Under the pieces are notes generated by a model. That model worked only from the letters and a program-made list of their open reading frames with translations. It made no database searches and was not told the DNA's origin. Shown one piece after another: positions 1 to 11,094 of a stretch of 64,000 nucleotides of DNA. The DNA comes from Lactobacillus sp. ESL0680 (GTDB lineage Bacteria; Bacillota; Bacilli; Lactobacillales; Lactobacillaceae), in contig NZ_CP113945.1 in the NCBI RefSeq assembly GCF_029392855.1, positions 868,001 through 932,000 on the forward strand, given 5' to 3'. Each line of letters opens with the position of its first letter. Position 1 is the first letter of the stretch. The position numbers and the translations under genes were made by a program.

Positions 1-2001
1 GGCATCTAGCATTAGCCAACTAATATTGGCACTAAGTGGATCTTGTGGATTAGTCAAGGTAACAATGAACCCTTCCTGCTGCAAATTTGCTTGATCGTGC
101 AGCAGGTCAGACAGCTGGTAGCTCTTTTCAATGTAAAAGTCGAGCCGGTCAAGCTGCGCCGTAATCTCTCCTAAAAGCGCATCTTCATCATTGGTAGTGT
201 CGCCAGCTTCCTTATCCAGTTTAAACAAAATTTGGTTAAGTTCTTGGCGGACACTTTCCAGCCGCCGTTGAAATTCACTCAATCGCGCCCTAAAGTCTCC
301 TTTTTTGGGGAATAAGTCTGTCCCTTGAAAACTAAGGAGCAATTTTCCATTTGCCAGTAAGTTCTGATTCAGTGCCTGCTCTTTTTGCCCATACAACATT
401 TTCTGCAGACTATTCATCGCGTGAATTAAGTCGAGTAGTTCCGGATTTAACTTTTCTAGTAAAAAGTTAAGCTGTGAGTCATTACCGTATTGATTTAAAA
501 TGCTGTCATCAGCGTAATACAGTAAGTTGCGAATATGACTAAGCACACCCCAAAGTGATTCAAACTGAAATGAATCATTACGTGAAGTAATCACATTGTC
601 GACAAATCTGTGAGCCTCATCAACTACTAAGTAAGGGTTCTGCCCCCAGATTGAATCATTATAATGGTTAGCCAAGTAAGCGTGGTTAGTTACCAAGATA
701 TCGGCTTGTTCCTGGCGTTGTCTTGCCAAATTCCAAAAGTCAACGGCCGCAAAATTACTGCCCACACGAGCATCCCCAGGATGCGTCACTTCTGTAAATA
801 ATGGCGCACGATAATTGGTCAACTGTAACTCATCTAAGTCCCCTGTTTTGGTTTGTGTTAACCATACCAAAATCCGCATCTGCAAAATCAAGGTCGGCTT
901 GTTTTGCGTTCCCTGATAGAGACTTTGATAAAAGCCGTCGAGGTCAAGGTAGTGGCTGCTTGACTTAACCACTTCCGCAGTTAGGTCAAGCTTAGTAACT
1001 GCCAGCATTTGCGGAATTTCCTGACTGATAACCTGATTTTGCAACACCTTGGTCGGCGTTGCAATGACTAGCTTTCGGCTGGAATACAGCTGGTAGGCAT
1101 AAGCAAATAAGTAAGAAAAAGTTTTCCCAGTACCATTAGGGGCCTCAACCAGCATTGCGCGCTGCTTACCGTCGCGTAAAAAGCCATTAATCTGGTTAAT
1201 CAGGTCAACCTGCGGCTGGCGATAATTAATTTTGCCCTTAAATAACTTATGTTTAACTTCATTATTAATCGGAAACTTTGCCTTACTGCTTCGCGGATTA
1301 CTAGTAGGATTAACCTGCTGCTTCTGCAGAACAATATTGCGTACCTGCATGCGGTCTTTACTTAATGGTCGCTTTTGCTGGCGGGCATTTTCCGCAATTG
1401 TTGTAAAAATCCACGAAGTATCACGAATTAAGCCGTGAGCTAGTGAGCTCAAAGTGTTTAGTGTTGCTTGAGGCAGGGCTTCAAGCTCATGAATAATTTT
1501 AATCAATAATACCGCGGTCCCATAGGCATCAGAGTCAGCCTTGTGCGGATTTAAATGCTTGATATTTAATTGGGCTGTTAAGTCGCCAAGCTTATATGAT
1601 GGCAAGGTTGGAAAGGCAATCTTCGCTAATTCAACCGTGTCAATCGCCTTGTTGGGCAACTCATCAAAGCCATGACTGACTAGTTCATAATTTAAAAATG
1701 GCAAATCAAAATTAACATTATGCGCAACAAAAACCGTTCCCTTAAGGATTTCAATGATTTTAGGAGCGTAGTAAGTAAAGTCTTTCTGCTTTGCGACATC
1801 CTCATTATGAATATGGGTCAGATTTTGGACTGCCAAGGGAATTTCACGGTGTGGATTAATCATGAATGAATAAGTTTTAACAACCTGCAGATTTTTAATA
1901 ATTGCGCAGCCAAACTGAATAATATGATTATCGTCTTCACGCTGCGTCCCGGTTGTTTCCAAATCGACCACCGCAAAAGTATCTTTAGCAAATGATGTCA
2001 T
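1..2001 (-). CDS. dinG: DinG-type exonuclease/helicase, 3' end beyond window
   Basis: The 667 codons present read from an ATG at 2001 to the left edge without a stop, so the C-terminus is missing. The N-terminus is a DnaQ-like DEDD exonuclease domain with VVDLETTG at about residues 11-18 (D13 and E15 as metal ligands) and AHNVNFD near residue 95. A helicase-type core follows, with Walker A APNGTGKT (Lys near 293) and a DEAH box in VVDEAHR. This exonuclease plus DinG architecture is typical of Firmicutes, where the protein is a 3'-5' exonuclease rather than a proven helicase. A clean AGGAGG lies 8 nt before the ATG. The gene follows addA by 21 nt and is probably cotranscribed with it, which fits a DNA repair role. 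The family call is firm; helicase activity is not shown by sequence. Confidence 0.93.
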   Translation of the reverse strand, partial: MTSFAKDTFAVVDLETTGTQREDDNHIIQFGCAIIKNLQVVKTYSFMINPHREIPLAVQNLTHIHNEDVAKQKDFTYYAPKIIEILKGTVFVAHNVNFDLPFLNYELVSHGFDELPNKAIDTVELAKIAFPTLPSYKLGDLTAQLNIKHLNPHKADSDAYGTAVLLIKIIHELEALPQATLNTLSSLAHGLIRDTSWIFTTIAENARQQKRPLSKDRMQVRNIVLQKQQVNPTSNPRSSKAKFPINNEVKHKLFKGKINYRQPQVDLINQINGFLRDGKQRAMLVEAPNGTGKTFSYLFAYAYQLYSSRKLVIATPTKVLQNQVISQEIPQMLAVTKLDLTAEVVKSSSHYLDLDGFYQSLYQGTQNKPTLILQMRILVWLTQTKTGDLDELQLTNYRAPLFTEVTHPGDARVGSNFAAVDFWNLARQRQEQADILVTNHAYLANHYNDSIWGQNPYLVVDEAHRFVDNVITSRNDSFQFESLWGVLSHIRNLLYYADDSILNQYGNDSQLNFLLEKLNPELLDLIHAMNSLQKMLYGQKEQALNQNLLANGKLLLSFQGTDLFPKKGDFRARLSEFQRRLESVRQELNQILFKLDKEAGDTTNDEDALLGEITAQLDRLDFYIEKSYQLSDLLHDQANLQQEGFIVTLTNPQDPLSANISWLMLDA

Positions 2002-2022
2002 GTTCTGCCCTCCTGTTCTCTT

Positions 2023-5000
2023 CTATTTAACTTCTACTGCCCTTTTTGCGTCAAGCAGAATTAGATATTTGTGGGTTACTTTTTGGCTGGCAAAAGAATT
2101 AAGCGCCTGTTCGTATAGCCTGAGCTGTCCCGTGTATTTTTGCTTAATCTTAGCAATTGCCGCGTCCAGATTAGTCGGATCAACATGATCGGTCTTATAA
2201 TCGAACAGAATAATCCCGTCGTCAGCTTCAAAATAGCCGTCAATTGTTCCGTGTACCAGGATCTTGGCATCAGGATCACTAAATTGCTTAAACAGTGTTG
2301 TCGCCGCAATTAAGCTAGAAAAGTCGACTTCACGCTTTAACTTATCTGGCTTTTGCCAAAATTCACGAGCAAAATCGCTGTGAACAAACCAGTCAATCTC
2401 ATCTTTTTTAAGACTGGCAACAATTTGCGGATTTAGCTTCTTTTGCTTGACCAATTCTTGAATTTCGTTATCTAACTGGTCATCATCACCACTGCCGCGA
2501 TAATCATAATACTGCAAGACTAGGTGGGTTGCGGTACCGATTTCTGCACCCGTAAATTTTGATTCAAATAGAAAATTCGGCTTGGTGTCGATTGGCTGCA
2601 GATAGCGGTTGGTAGATGATAAAAGGTGGGCATTTTCCAGTTCGGTATCAATTGGGTCATTGAAGGCCTTCTTGATTTCGGAAACAGCCTGGTAGGCTGT
2701 CGTTTGACTAGCATCGCTAAATGGATAAACAAAGTCATATAACTTCTGAGCAGTCTGATTAAGCAAAGTTAAATCCTGCTTTTCTTGCTGTTGGGCTTTT
2801 TGAGCGGGTGCGGCTGTGACTTGTTCTTCGTCATACTTAATGATTAACAAGTCTTGACTTTGATCTAATTCACTCGTTACGTCACTGATCTTTTGAGTGG
2901 GATGTTCATCAAAACGAATTGCCGGCCCAATAAAATTCATTGGGCTTGTAGCCGTTAACTTATCGGCCAAAGCTAGCTGACCTTTACTATTCAGTTGAAG
3001 ATGCCAAGCCGCGACTTTTTTCGGGAAACTCGGAATATCCGCTACTAAAATGAGCTTCTGCTTGGCCCGCGTCAGGCCAACGTACAAAATTCGCGCTTCT
3101 TCTTCCAATAATTGCTGCTTTTGCTTAATATTATCAATCGACTTGACTAGTGAATCAGCCCGATAGTGTTTGCGCCGTAAAGTCAAGCCAACATTATCGG
3201 CGTTGATGATGTAATTACCACTTAAATCACGCATTTGAAAGCGATGCTGCAGGCCAACATAGAACACAATCGGAAATTCTAGTCCCTTGGAGCCATGAAC
3301 CGTCATTAGCCGAACGGCATCGCCAGCCTCTTTGGTTAACAGTGGCTGTGCTAGGTCTTTTTGGCTGCGGCGCATACGTTCAATAAAGTTAATGAACTGG
3401 TACAGCCCCTTGAAGCCGGCACTTTCATAAGAACTTGCTCGTTCATAGAGAGCTTCAAGATTAACCCGGCGCTGTTCACCGTTAGGCAGTCCAGTCATAA
3501 TTTCTAAAAGACTAGTCCGTTCGTAAATACTCCAGATTAATTCCGAAATTCGGTGATTAGTCGCAAACTGCCGTAAGTCATCTAATTGATTTAAGAAGGC
3601 TTTAATGCGACCGCTTAATTGGTCACCGACTACGACATAAGAGGTCAGTGCACTGTAAAAACTGGCATTTTTACTATGAATTCGAATTTTGGCAAGGTCG
3701 GGCTCTTTAAAGTTAAACAGCGGGGAACGCAAAACCGTGACTAGCGGGATGTCCTGATCCGGATTATCAATGATTTTTAAATAATTCATAATCACCGTTA
3801 ATTCCAGGGTCTGAAAGTAATTCTTGGCATCAGTCACAAATAATGGCAGCTGGTTCTTGGCAAACTCCTGCATAATTGTTAAGTTATCGCTGCGGCTTCG
3901 GGTTAAGATAGCAATATCACTATATTTAAAGGGCCGCTGATGTCCCAAATGAGCATCATAAACCATTAAATGTTCTTTCTTAAATTGCTGGATTCGGTTA
4001 ATGACCATCGTGATTTCGCTGGCATCAATATCCGGCTCAATTTCATCTTGATTTGTTTGCGTTTCTTTTTCATGATAAAGAATTTCACTAGCTGTTGGCA
4101 AATTAGACGGATAGTATTGCGCTCCAAATATTAGCTGACCTTCACGAGAATAATCAATTCCCCCAAAGTCAGTACTTAAAATGCTATCAAATACTTGGTT
4201 AACCAGCTTCACAACGGGCTTAGCAGACCGGAAATTGGCTGATAATAAGATTCGTTCCTGATTCTTATTATCAGCTTGTGCTGCGTCATGATATTTATGC
4301 AAAAACAGACTGGGCTCAGCTTGCCGAAAGCCATAAATCGACTGCTTAACATCTCCCACCATAAAGAGGTTGTTCTGCCCGTCCTTTTTCAATAATTGCA
4401 AGATTCGTTCTTGTAAGGCATTAATATCCTGATACTCATCGACCAGAATTTCCTTAAATTTATTGCGATAAAAGTCACGGGCCAACTGGGAGTTTGACGT
4501 GTCCTGACTAAGGATTTGGTAAGCTAATTGCTCCATATCACTATAGTCGAGCAGATTTTCAGCGCGCTTTAACTGGTTAAAACGGTCAATCAAAGCCAGT
4601 TCAGCCTTGGTAATTGCCGTCATAATTTGCTTGCCCTGCTTTAACAAGTCAAGCTGCTCTGGTTCATCTGTCACGTAAAAGGAAGTATACGTTGAAAAAA
4701 TCTGGTTTTTAGCTTCTTCTTTTAAAGTCTGACTTTCTTGATAAACGTCAAGCAGGTCCTCGTCCCATTTGCTGGATTTGCGGTAAGTTCCAGTGAAAAT
4801 GCAGCTGCGTAAATATGCACGTTGCGTTTCATAATCTTCATCTTCTGCCAAACTTTTACGATAATTTGCTAACGCCTGATGAAATTGGGTAAAGCTTGCC
4901 TGCACCTTACTTAATTCCTTAGTTTCAAGCTGACTGCTAGCCAGCAGCCGCTCAATTTTTTCATTAAGACTTGCAAAAGTATTCGCTAAGTACGGCTTAA

Positions 5001-5634
5001 TCTGTTCCTGCCATAGAGAAGACTTAATAATACTATCGCCGACTTCATATTGACGACTTAATTGCTTGAGCCAATCGCGATAATCGGGCTTGGCCATGGC
5101 AAAGTCATATAAGTCCAGCAGCAATCCTTGAGCAGAATCGGCATCCCGATCACCGGCAAAGTTATCATAAAAGGCAATGAAGTCATTATCCTTTGCCTCT
5201 AAAAATTCGGCTTCAATTTCGTGCAGTGCCCGCTCACGCAGCAGTGCCGCTTGCGTTTCATCTGTCAAGACACTGAAGCTGGGATCAATGTCAATTACAT
5301 AGTAAAAACGATGAATTACATCCAAACAAAAGGCGTCAATTGTTGAAATATTCGCCGTGTCAACTTGATTCAGCTGCTGGCGCAGGTAACGCTTATTTGC
5401 TGCCGATTCTAATTGCTGTTCCAATACCTGCTTAATCCGCGTCTTCATTTCTTGCGCGGCTGCCTTGGTAAAGGTCACAACTAATAGCTGGTCAACACCT
5501 GTGCCCGCTAAAATTTCCTGCATGACCCGTTCGACTAAGACCGTGGTCTTGCCGCTACCAGCTGATGCGGAGACCAAAATATCCTGCCCACGATCATTAA
5601 CCGCTTGTTGTTGCTCTTTAGTAAATTGGGGCAT
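2023..5634 (-). CDS. addA: ATP-dependent helicase/nuclease subunit A (AddA/RexA)
   Basis: This is the UvrD-like helicase and nuclease subunit of the AddAB (RexAB) complex, which resects double-strand ends to a Chi-type site for RecA. At 1203 aa it has the usual length. Walker A SASAGSGKT is at residues 22-30 (Lys29), the motif II sequence VDEYQDIN lies in the first third, and further SF1 motifs such as VMTVHGSKGLEFP-like and YVGLTRAKQ follow. The C-terminal PD-(D/E)XK nuclease domain is shown by GTIDGYFEADDG and LFDYKTD. The start ATG lies 3 nt after the addB stop, which indicates a coupled operon. In this family AddA supplies one nuclease and the active motor. Nothing looks damaged. Confidence 0.97.
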   Translation of the reverse strand: MPQFTKEQQQAVNDRGQDILVSASAGSGKTTVLVERVMQEILAGTGVDQLLVVTFTKAAAQEMKTRIKQVLEQQLESAANKRYLRQQLNQVDTANISTIDAFCLDVIHRFYYVIDIDPSFSVLTDETQAALLRERALHEIEAEFLEAKDNDFIAFYDNFAGDRDADSAQGLLLDLYDFAMAKPDYRDWLKQLSRQYEVGDSIIKSSLWQEQIKPYLANTFASLNEKIERLLASSQLETKELSKVQASFTQFHQALANYRKSLAEDEDYETQRAYLRSCIFTGTYRKSSKWDEDLLDVYQESQTLKEEAKNQIFSTYTSFYVTDEPEQLDLLKQGKQIMTAITKAELALIDRFNQLKRAENLLDYSDMEQLAYQILSQDTSNSQLARDFYRNKFKEILVDEYQDINALQERILQLLKKDGQNNLFMVGDVKQSIYGFRQAEPSLFLHKYHDAAQADNKNQERILLSANFRSAKPVVKLVNQVFDSILSTDFGGIDYSREGQLIFGAQYYPSNLPTASEILYHEKETQTNQDEIEPDIDASEITMVINRIQQFKKEHLMVYDAHLGHQRPFKYSDIAILTRSRSDNLTIMQEFAKNQLPLFVTDAKNYFQTLELTVIMNYLKIIDNPDQDIPLVTVLRSPLFNFKEPDLAKIRIHSKNASFYSALTSYVVVGDQLSGRIKAFLNQLDDLRQFATNHRISELIWSIYERTSLLEIMTGLPNGEQRRVNLEALYERASSYESAGFKGLYQFINFIERMRRSQKDLAQPLLTKEAGDAVRLMTVHGSKGLEFPIVFYVGLQHRFQMRDLSGNYIINADNVGLTLRRKHYRADSLVKSIDNIKQKQQLLEEEARILYVGLTRAKQKLILVADIPSFPKKVAAWHLQLNSKGQLALADKLTATSPMNFIGPAIRFDEHPTQKISDVTSELDQSQDLLIIKYDEEQVTAAPAQKAQQQEKQDLTLLNQTAQKLYDFVYPFSDASQTTAYQAVSEIKKAFNDPIDTELENAHLLSSTNRYLQPIDTKPNFLFESKFTGAEIGTATHLVLQYYDYRGSGDDDQLDNEIQELVKQKKLNPQIVASLKKDEIDWFVHSDFAREFWQKPDKLKREVDFSSLIAATTLFKQFSDPDAKILVHGTIDGYFEADDGIILFDYKTDHVDPTNLDAAIAKIKQKYTGQLRLYEQALNSFASQKVTHKYLILLDAKRAVEVK

Positions 5635-5637
5635 TAT

Positions 5638-8600
5638 TTAGTCACTCTCTCCTAATTTTTCTTTGATTTTCTTGAGCAGCTCTTTTTTGCTTAAATTACT
5701 GATTTGATGATATTTGTTTTCTTTAAGCATGGAGTCAAAAAAGAAGACATCACGATAGTCGGAATAAGTTAAGGCATTTTTGCTCTTACCATACTTATAA
5801 GGATTAAGCTTAACCTGCCCAGACAAAATCTGACTGGAAGCTTCCTTGATTAGGTCTTCGTCATACTTTAACAACAGGTTGATTTCATCTTCAGTAAAAT
5901 CATTCTTACTGCTGAAACTAAAGCCGCCCTTTGCCTTAGTCTTAACACCAGTATACAGCTCCGAAACTTGGCCTTTTTCTCCAAGCAACGGCTCTGCCTT
6001 TAATAGTAAGTCGGGGTCATTATTAATTAGTCCCGTGTATTTTAGCCGTGTCTGCCCATCAAGCGACGGCTGTTTAAGAAGCAAATCCGTACCGATTAAA
6101 TCTTTGCCGTTGAGCCGCTCAATCTGCCGGGTAACTGTTTGATAAAAGGCTCCGAGTAGCGATAAGGAATTGCTGCCGGTAAAAAAGTCTTGATTTTGTG
6201 CTAAGACATCAAGGTAGGACACCATTTGCAGAGAAATTCCGTTATAAAATAAACCAAGATTGAATTTTTTCGCCGATGACTTGTAGTCAATGACCTGAGC
6301 TAAGAATTCCTGCTGGTCAGAAATTTGAGCAAGGTCGACCCGATCCATCTTACCGCGCAAATTAACGTGGTGGTCTCCTGCTAAATTAGGAATGGCAAAG
6401 TTTAGTCCCTTAACTTGTTCGCCTAAACCAAAGCTTAATTCCGAATATTGCGCCCGCAAAGGAGTTTTTTGCAGTGAACGGTGCCAATTAGCGGCCACCT
6501 TAGTTGTTGTCTGGTCTAAACACCGGAACAGATACTTATTAAACGGATCATTCATCAACTGTTGGTATTTGGTCTCATCCTGCATCTTTGCTCGGGCTAC
6601 TTCAAGCAGTCTTTGCAAGGTTGTCTGGTCAATCTCAGCTAAGTCCAATTTATGCTGGTTTAATTCCTTAACTAAGCGGTCAAACGTTTCGTGGAAATAA
6701 TTCCCAGCTTGGATAACATCAAGTTCGTTTTCAAAGCGTTTGCGCAATCTTAAGCCATAATTCAAAAAGTATTCGTAGGAATTTTCGTAAAAGGTCTCTA
6801 GTTGTGAGACCGAAGAATTAAGGTTCTCACCGTATAACTTTTGCGCTAATTCTGGGCCAATGTCTTCCGGTTGATTATCGAATTGGCTGGATTCAAGCAC
6901 CATTGTTGTCTTTTGCGGCAAATATTTTTGTGTTAACGTCAGCAGCTTTTCGACATGAGGCTCTGGCTGATTTTGACTTAAATACGTCAGATAACCAAGG
7001 CTGGCCTCGGGATTAGTCAAAAATGACAACAAATTCTGTAATTTATCCGGCAGGTTATGTTGACTAAATTCGGGCGCACCAGCCTGTTTCAGCCGTTCAT
7101 AGTAAATTGACGGTTCTAATTCTTCGTTAGCCGCATTTAACACCGGATAAGAAAGGTAAACCTTATCTTGCGCTAAGGCAAGAGACAGACCAAATTGGTA
7201 ATTTTGGTCTAAATTGCTGAGCTCTTGGTGGTCTTCCAAATATGAATCCTCGCCAAATGCCTGGCTTAATTTGTCTAAGTTTTCCGTACTTAAAAAGCCC
7301 GGAATGTTTTGAATTGACGGCAAGTTATTACTGGTTGCCCCAATAATAAAGACCTGCTTGTAGCCGCTGGTTTGGATCATACCCATTTCGGACAAGTTAA
7401 CTGCATCTAAAGTCGAAGGAATTTGCGAAAAAGTTGCTTCCTTAAAACCATTGGTTAACACATAAAAAAAGCTGTCAATATCGAACTTATCAGGATTAAT
7501 TAACAGATAATCGTGAAGTAAATTAATCAATAGGTCCCATACCTGCTCAGGCTGCTGGGCTTGCTGCAATTCACCCTGTTCTTGGGCATCTTCACGCCAC
7601 TTTTCTAAGCGCTTGGGAACACCATTTTGCGTTAAAAAGTTAAAGAAGATGGTGACAGCCTTTTGACTGTCTGTTTCTTCTTTCATCTCGGCTAGTAAGT
7701 CAGAAATCCGACTGACAAAGTAATCTTTGAGCTTACTAATCTTAGCTACTTCATCTGGAATCTTGTCTAGTCTAATAACTTCGGCAGCTACATAATCAGT
7801 AAAGTCACGCCGCCACAAGTTATGGTTAATCCCGTGCGCCAAGACAAAGTTTTCTAGTTCATCGACGTCGTGAACATAGGCAGCTTCATCCTGATACCAA
7901 TCGGGAATTAACAAACGTGTTTTTAAAATCGCCAGTAAATTGCTGGTTTGCAGGGGGCGTTCAAGTAGTTGGGCAATATTTTCAATTAGCACTACTAAGG
8001 GATGATATTTCATCTCCTGCTGCAAGTCATTAAAAAACGGGATCTTATTTTGCCGCAAAATTGGTGTTAAGTAGGTCTCATATTCGTGCAGATTAGGTGT
8101 TAAGACCAAAAAATCACGGTAACGATACTTACTCAGAGCTACTTGCTGGTAAATTGTGCGTGCGACAAAATACGCTTCAGCGTAACGTGAATCAGCCCGC
8201 ACCAGCTGCACCTGCTGCAATTCTTCCGGCGGTGTAATTGTTCCCGTCCAATATTCGTTTAATAATTCGCGATTTGATGGTTTAGGTGCAATCGGCGTGG
8301 CAGTAACTTGATAATCTAAGTTATGGTCATCCAGATAATGTGTCAGTTGACTAATTGTTTTTTGAATGACGTAATCATAGTCGCCAGCCTCGGCATCGGG
8401 ATCAATTTGCCCTAATTTGGTCTTGAAGGCCAAGGTAACGCTACCGGCATGCATCATTAACAGCTTAATAGTTAAGCATTCTTGTAATGAAAAATGTGAA
8501 AAATCGCTAAAGTAAAAATCGGTTTTACCTAAGTCTTTCTTACTGGCCAAGATTTCGTTTAACTGCAATTGCACTTCATTTTTGGTTGAAAATTTGCCCG

Positions 8601-9114
8601 CGATTTCCGTGATAAAGGCATCATAAATCACACGTAAATCAGCAATCTTGTTCTTCGTTTCCAAATCTAAATTGCTGTCATCGAGTTCATCCAGATCAAT
8701 ATTACCAGCTCGCACCTGCAAAATGGTATCGTAAAGCTGCTTAACTAAACCGGAATTAACGCTGACGTTCTTAAATAAATACAGCTGGTCGCGCTTTTCT
8801 TCAATAATCTTCGCTAATAGCATTGCGGCAGCCGCATCGTCTAATTGCGTGGGTAATCCTTCCTCGGCATCCTTTAAAAAGTACCAGGCCAGTCGCGAAA
8901 ATGACAGAACCTGCAAATTCTTCACGGACTGTTCTACCTGCTTTTGACTCACAGCAAGCTTATTTATTGCCCTAATTTCTGTGGTAAACTTAATATGATT
9001 AGGTACAATAATAAAAGTTTCATGTTCTGGCTGCTTTTGATAATTTTCAATTGCTAGTTGCAGAATTTTTTCTTGCAAAGGATCTGTCTGCCGACCGACT
9101 AGAATCTTGATCAT
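5638..9114 (-). CDS. addB: ATP-dependent nuclease subunit B (AddB/RexB), cysteine-free form
   Basis: This 1158-aa protein is the second subunit of AddAB. The C-terminal nuclease motif is retained in [12 protein letters not shown] followed by the [11 protein letters not shown] helix. Two features of Bacillus AddB are absent. First, the N-terminal P-loop position reads [11 protein letters not shown] instead of a GxxGxGK[ST] loop. Second, the C-terminal iron-sulphur motif reads [14 protein letters not shown] at residues 1114-1127, with Leu1115, Ser1118 and Phe1124 at the spacing (+3, +6) where Bacillus has three cysteines. This matches the RexB style of lactic acid bacteria. The ATG is preceded by AAGGAGAAG. 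The gene is the first of addB-addA-dinG and diverges from mvk across 75 nt. Confidence 0.95.
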   Translation of the reverse strand: MIKILVGRQTDPLQEKILQLAIENYQKQPEHETFIIVPNHIKFTTEIRAINKLAVSQKQVEQSVKNLQVLSFSRLAWYFLKDAEEGLPTQLDDAAAAMLLAKIIEEKRDQLYLFKNVSVNSGLVKQLYDTILQVRAGNIDLDELDDSNLDLETKNKIADLRVIYDAFITEIAGKFSTKNEVQLQLNEILASKKDLGKTDFYFSDFSHFSLQECLTIKLLMMHAGSVTLAFKTKLGQIDPDAEAGDYDYVIQKTISQLTHYLDDHNLDYQVTATPIAPKPSNRELLNEYWTGTITPPEELQQVQLVRADSRYAEAYFVARTIYQQVALSKYRYRDFLVLTPNLHEYETYLTPILRQNKIPFFNDLQQEMKYHPLVVLIENIAQLLERPLQTSNLLAILKTRLLIPDWYQDEAAYVHDVDELENFVLAHGINHNLWRRDFTDYVAAEVIRLDKIPDEVAKISKLKDYFVSRISDLLAEMKEETDSQKAVTIFFNFLTQNGVPKRLEKWREDAQEQGELQQAQQPEQVWDLLINLLHDYLLINPDKFDIDSFFYVLTNGFKEATFSQIPSTLDAVNLSEMGMIQTSGYKQVFIIGATSNNLPSIQNIPGFLSTENLDKLSQAFGEDSYLEDHQELSNLDQNYQFGLSLALAQDKVYLSYPVLNAANEELEPSIYYERLKQAGAPEFSQHNLPDKLQNLLSFLTNPEASLGYLTYLSQNQPEPHVEKLLTLTQKYLPQKTTMVLESSQFDNQPEDIGPELAQKLYGENLNSSVSQLETFYENSYEYFLNYGLRLRKRFENELDVIQAGNYFHETFDRLVKELNQHKLDLAEIDQTTLQRLLEVARAKMQDETKYQQLMNDPFNKYLFRCLDQTTTKVAANWHRSLQKTPLRAQYSELSFGLGEQVKGLNFAIPNLAGDHHVNLRGKMDRVDLAQISDQQEFLAQVIDYKSSAKKFNLGLFYNGISLQMVSYLDVLAQNQDFFTGSNSLSLLGAFYQTVTRQIERLNGKDLIGTDLLLKQPSLDGQTRLKYTGLINNDPDLLLKAEPLLGEKGQVSELYTGVKTKAKGGFSFSSKNDFTEDEINLLLKYDEDLIKEASSQILSGQVKLNPYKYGKSKNALTYSDYRDVFFFDSMLKENKYHQISNLSKKELLKKIKEKLGESD

Positions 9115-9189
9115 TTGTTCACTTCTCCTTAGCTATTATTTTAGCATAGGAGCCACAATTTTTTACTAACATTAAGGATCTTAAATAAA

Positions 9190-10098
9190 ATGAAATGTAG
9201 TTATTTAGCACATGGCAAAGTCATCTTAATTGGCGAACATGCGGTTGTTTATGGTTATGATGCGTTAGCTCTGCCGATTATGTCCCTGCAGATTAAGGCG
9301 ACCGTTGAACCTAGCTCGCAAATGTGGTTAGACACCACCCGTTACCACGGCCCTTTTTTTACCGCTCCAAATGAATACGACGGCTTAAAGTACGTTGTCA
9401 AAACAATGCAGGCTAAGGCTAACAGTAGCGAACTGCTTAAAATCACTTACACAGGAGAAATCCCGACTGAACGCGGCTTGGGTTCGAGTGCAACAGTTGC
9501 TTTGGCAACAACTAGAGCCTTAAACCAGTATTTTGCCTTAAACTTAGCAGAAGAGGAAATCATGGCAATTACCAATCATGCCGAAACCATTAATCATGGC
9601 AAAGCCTCTGGTCTTGATGCGGCAACCGTTAATTCAACTAGTTTGGTCTTTTTTAACCAAAAAATGGGCCCAAAAACTCTCAATGCACAATTGGGAGCAA
9701 CCCTGCTTATCATGGATACTGGCGAATTAGGCAGCACCAAAGAAGCTGTTAATCAGGTACATACCCAAATGGAGCAAGACTCCACTAAAAAGCAAATGAT
9801 TGCGCAATTGGGACAACTAGCCACGGCGACTAAGACGGCGTGGCTTAACCAGCAGCAAGTCGAAGTCGGGCACATTTTTAACCAGGCGCAAGCAATCTTG
9901 CAAGCCTTTGGCCTAGCAACCACTAAAATCAACCAATTACAAAAATTAGCCCTAGCTAACGGAGCGTTGGGCTTTAAGTTATCTGGCAGTGGTCTTGGCG
10001 GAATTGTCATTGCCCTGTGCCCTAATCGGGAAGCAGCAGAAAAAATCATTGCCGCAAGTCAAGCACTAATCGCAAATTCATGGATCGAGGAAATTTAA
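9190..10098 (+). CDS. mvk: mevalonate kinase
   Basis: Phosphorylates mevalonate with ATP to 5-phosphomevalonate in the cytosol. It is a GHMP kinase of 302 aa: the N-terminal substrate motif GKVILIGEHAVVYG is at residues 9-22, the phosphate-binding loop PTERGLGSSATVAL lies near 92-105, and the C-terminal GHMP motif KLSGSGLGGIVIAL is near 263-276. It is first in mvk-mvaD-pmk-fni, and its TAA overlaps the mvaD ATG by one base. The ribosome binding site is modest (AAGGA, 11 nt before the ATG). No obvious sigma-70 promoter stands out in the 75-nt gap shared with addB. Confidence 0.96.
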   Translation: MKCSYLAHGKVILIGEHAVVYGYDALALPIMSLQIKATVEPSSQMWLDTTRYHGPFFTAPNEYDGLKYVVKTMQAKANSSELLKITYTGEIPTERGLGSSATVALATTRALNQYFALNLAEEEIMAITNHAETINHGKASGLDAATVNSTSLVFFNQKMGPKTLNAQLGATLLIMDTGELGSTKEAVNQVHTQMEQDSTKKQMIAQLGQLATATKTAWLNQQQVEVGHIFNQAQAILQAFGLATTKINQLQKLALANGALGFKLSGSGLGGIVIALCPNREAAEKIIAASQALIANSWIEEI

Positions 10099-11060
10099 TG
10101 GCTAAAACAGTCCGCGCGCACACAAATATCGCATTAATTAAATATTGGGGCAAAGCTGACGACGAGCTGCGCCTGCCGCTTATGTCTAGCTTGTCAATGA
10201 CTTTGGATCAATTTTATACGGATACGAAAATCACAGCGAGTACAACTGGCGACCATTTTTTCTTAAATAATATTGAACAAACGGGAAAAAGTGCCCAGCG
10301 CGTTTTTGCTTATCTAAAAAAATTACAACAGCGTTTTAACGTCACAGGTGCATTGTCCGTTCATTCGACCAATCACGTGCCGACAGCTGCAGGACTAGCT
10401 TCATCTAGTTCGGCTTTTGCGGCCTTAGCCGGGGCTTTTTGCTCATATTATGAATTAGATGTTACACGTAAAGAACTTTCCTACTTAGCGCGACTTGGCT
10501 CGGGCTCTGCCTCCAGGTCAATTTATGGCGGGTTTGCGGTTTGGCAAAAAGGTACGGATGATGCCAGTTCTTATGCCTATGCTTTGGATGAAAAGCCGCA
10601 AATGGATCTGCACCTTTTGGCAATTGAGTTAAACCAGCAACCGAAAAAGTTATCATCAACTGGTGGGATGAAGCAAGCCCAATCCTCACCCTTTTTTGAA
10701 CCGTGGCTAACGCGTAATGAACAAGAAATGGCGGCAATGATTGCCGCGATCAAGGAAAATGATTTTACTAAATTAGGACAATTAGCTGAACTTAATGCTA
10801 GTGAGATGCATGCAATTAACCTGACTGCCCAACCTGGCTTTACTTACTTTGAGCCGGACACCATTCGTGCGATTAAATTAGTTGCGCAATTGCGGGCTCG
10901 TGGAATTGAATGTTACTACACGATCGATGCTGGGCCTAATGTTAAAGTTCTCTGCCAGTTAAGAAATGTAAAAGATGTGACCAATTCATTTGAGTCTGTA
11001 TTTAAGAATGCTAAGATAGTAAATGCAAGTTTTGGTCCAGGTATTTCATGCCTGGACTAA
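10098..11060 (+). CDS. mvaD: diphosphomevalonate decarboxylase
   Basis: Converts mevalonate 5-diphosphate to isopentenyl diphosphate with ATP. I place the start at the ATG at 10098 and not at 10080: GAGG lies 7 nt upstream, and the resulting MAKTVRAHTNIALIKYWGK is the canonical N-terminus of the family. That gives 320 aa. Motifs are IALIKYWGK, the GHMP loop TAAGLASSSSAFAAL near residue 95, and GSGSASRSIYGGFAVW. The catalytic Asp is in TIDAGPNVKV near the C-terminus. Translation is probably coupled to mvk through the TAATG overlap. Confidence 0.96.
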   Translation: MAKTVRAHTNIALIKYWGKADDELRLPLMSSLSMTLDQFYTDTKITASTTGDHFFLNNIEQTGKSAQRVFAYLKKLQQRFNVTGALSVHSTNHVPTAAGLASSSSAFAALAGAFCSYYELDVTRKELSYLARLGSGSASRSIYGGFAVWQKGTDDASSYAYALDEKPQMDLHLLAIELNQQPKKLSSTGGMKQAQSSPFFEPWLTRNEQEMAAMIAAIKENDFTKLGQLAELNASEMHAINLTAQPGFTYFEPDTIRAIKLVAQLRARGIECYYTIDAGPNVKVLCQLRNVKDVTNSFESVFKNAKIVNASFGPGISCLD

Positions 11061-11094
11061 TTAATGTAATTTAATTGATTAGGAGATTAATTAA

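Noticed and set aside
6392-6700. Plus-strand reading frames of about 100 codons inside addB, and similar ones in aspS and citF
   Set aside because: They lie opposite well-supported genes, lack ribosome binding sites and have biased composition typical of antisense frames.
10080-10097. An earlier ATG for mvaD
   Set aside because: The ATG at 10098 has the ribosome binding site and gives the canonical N-terminus.
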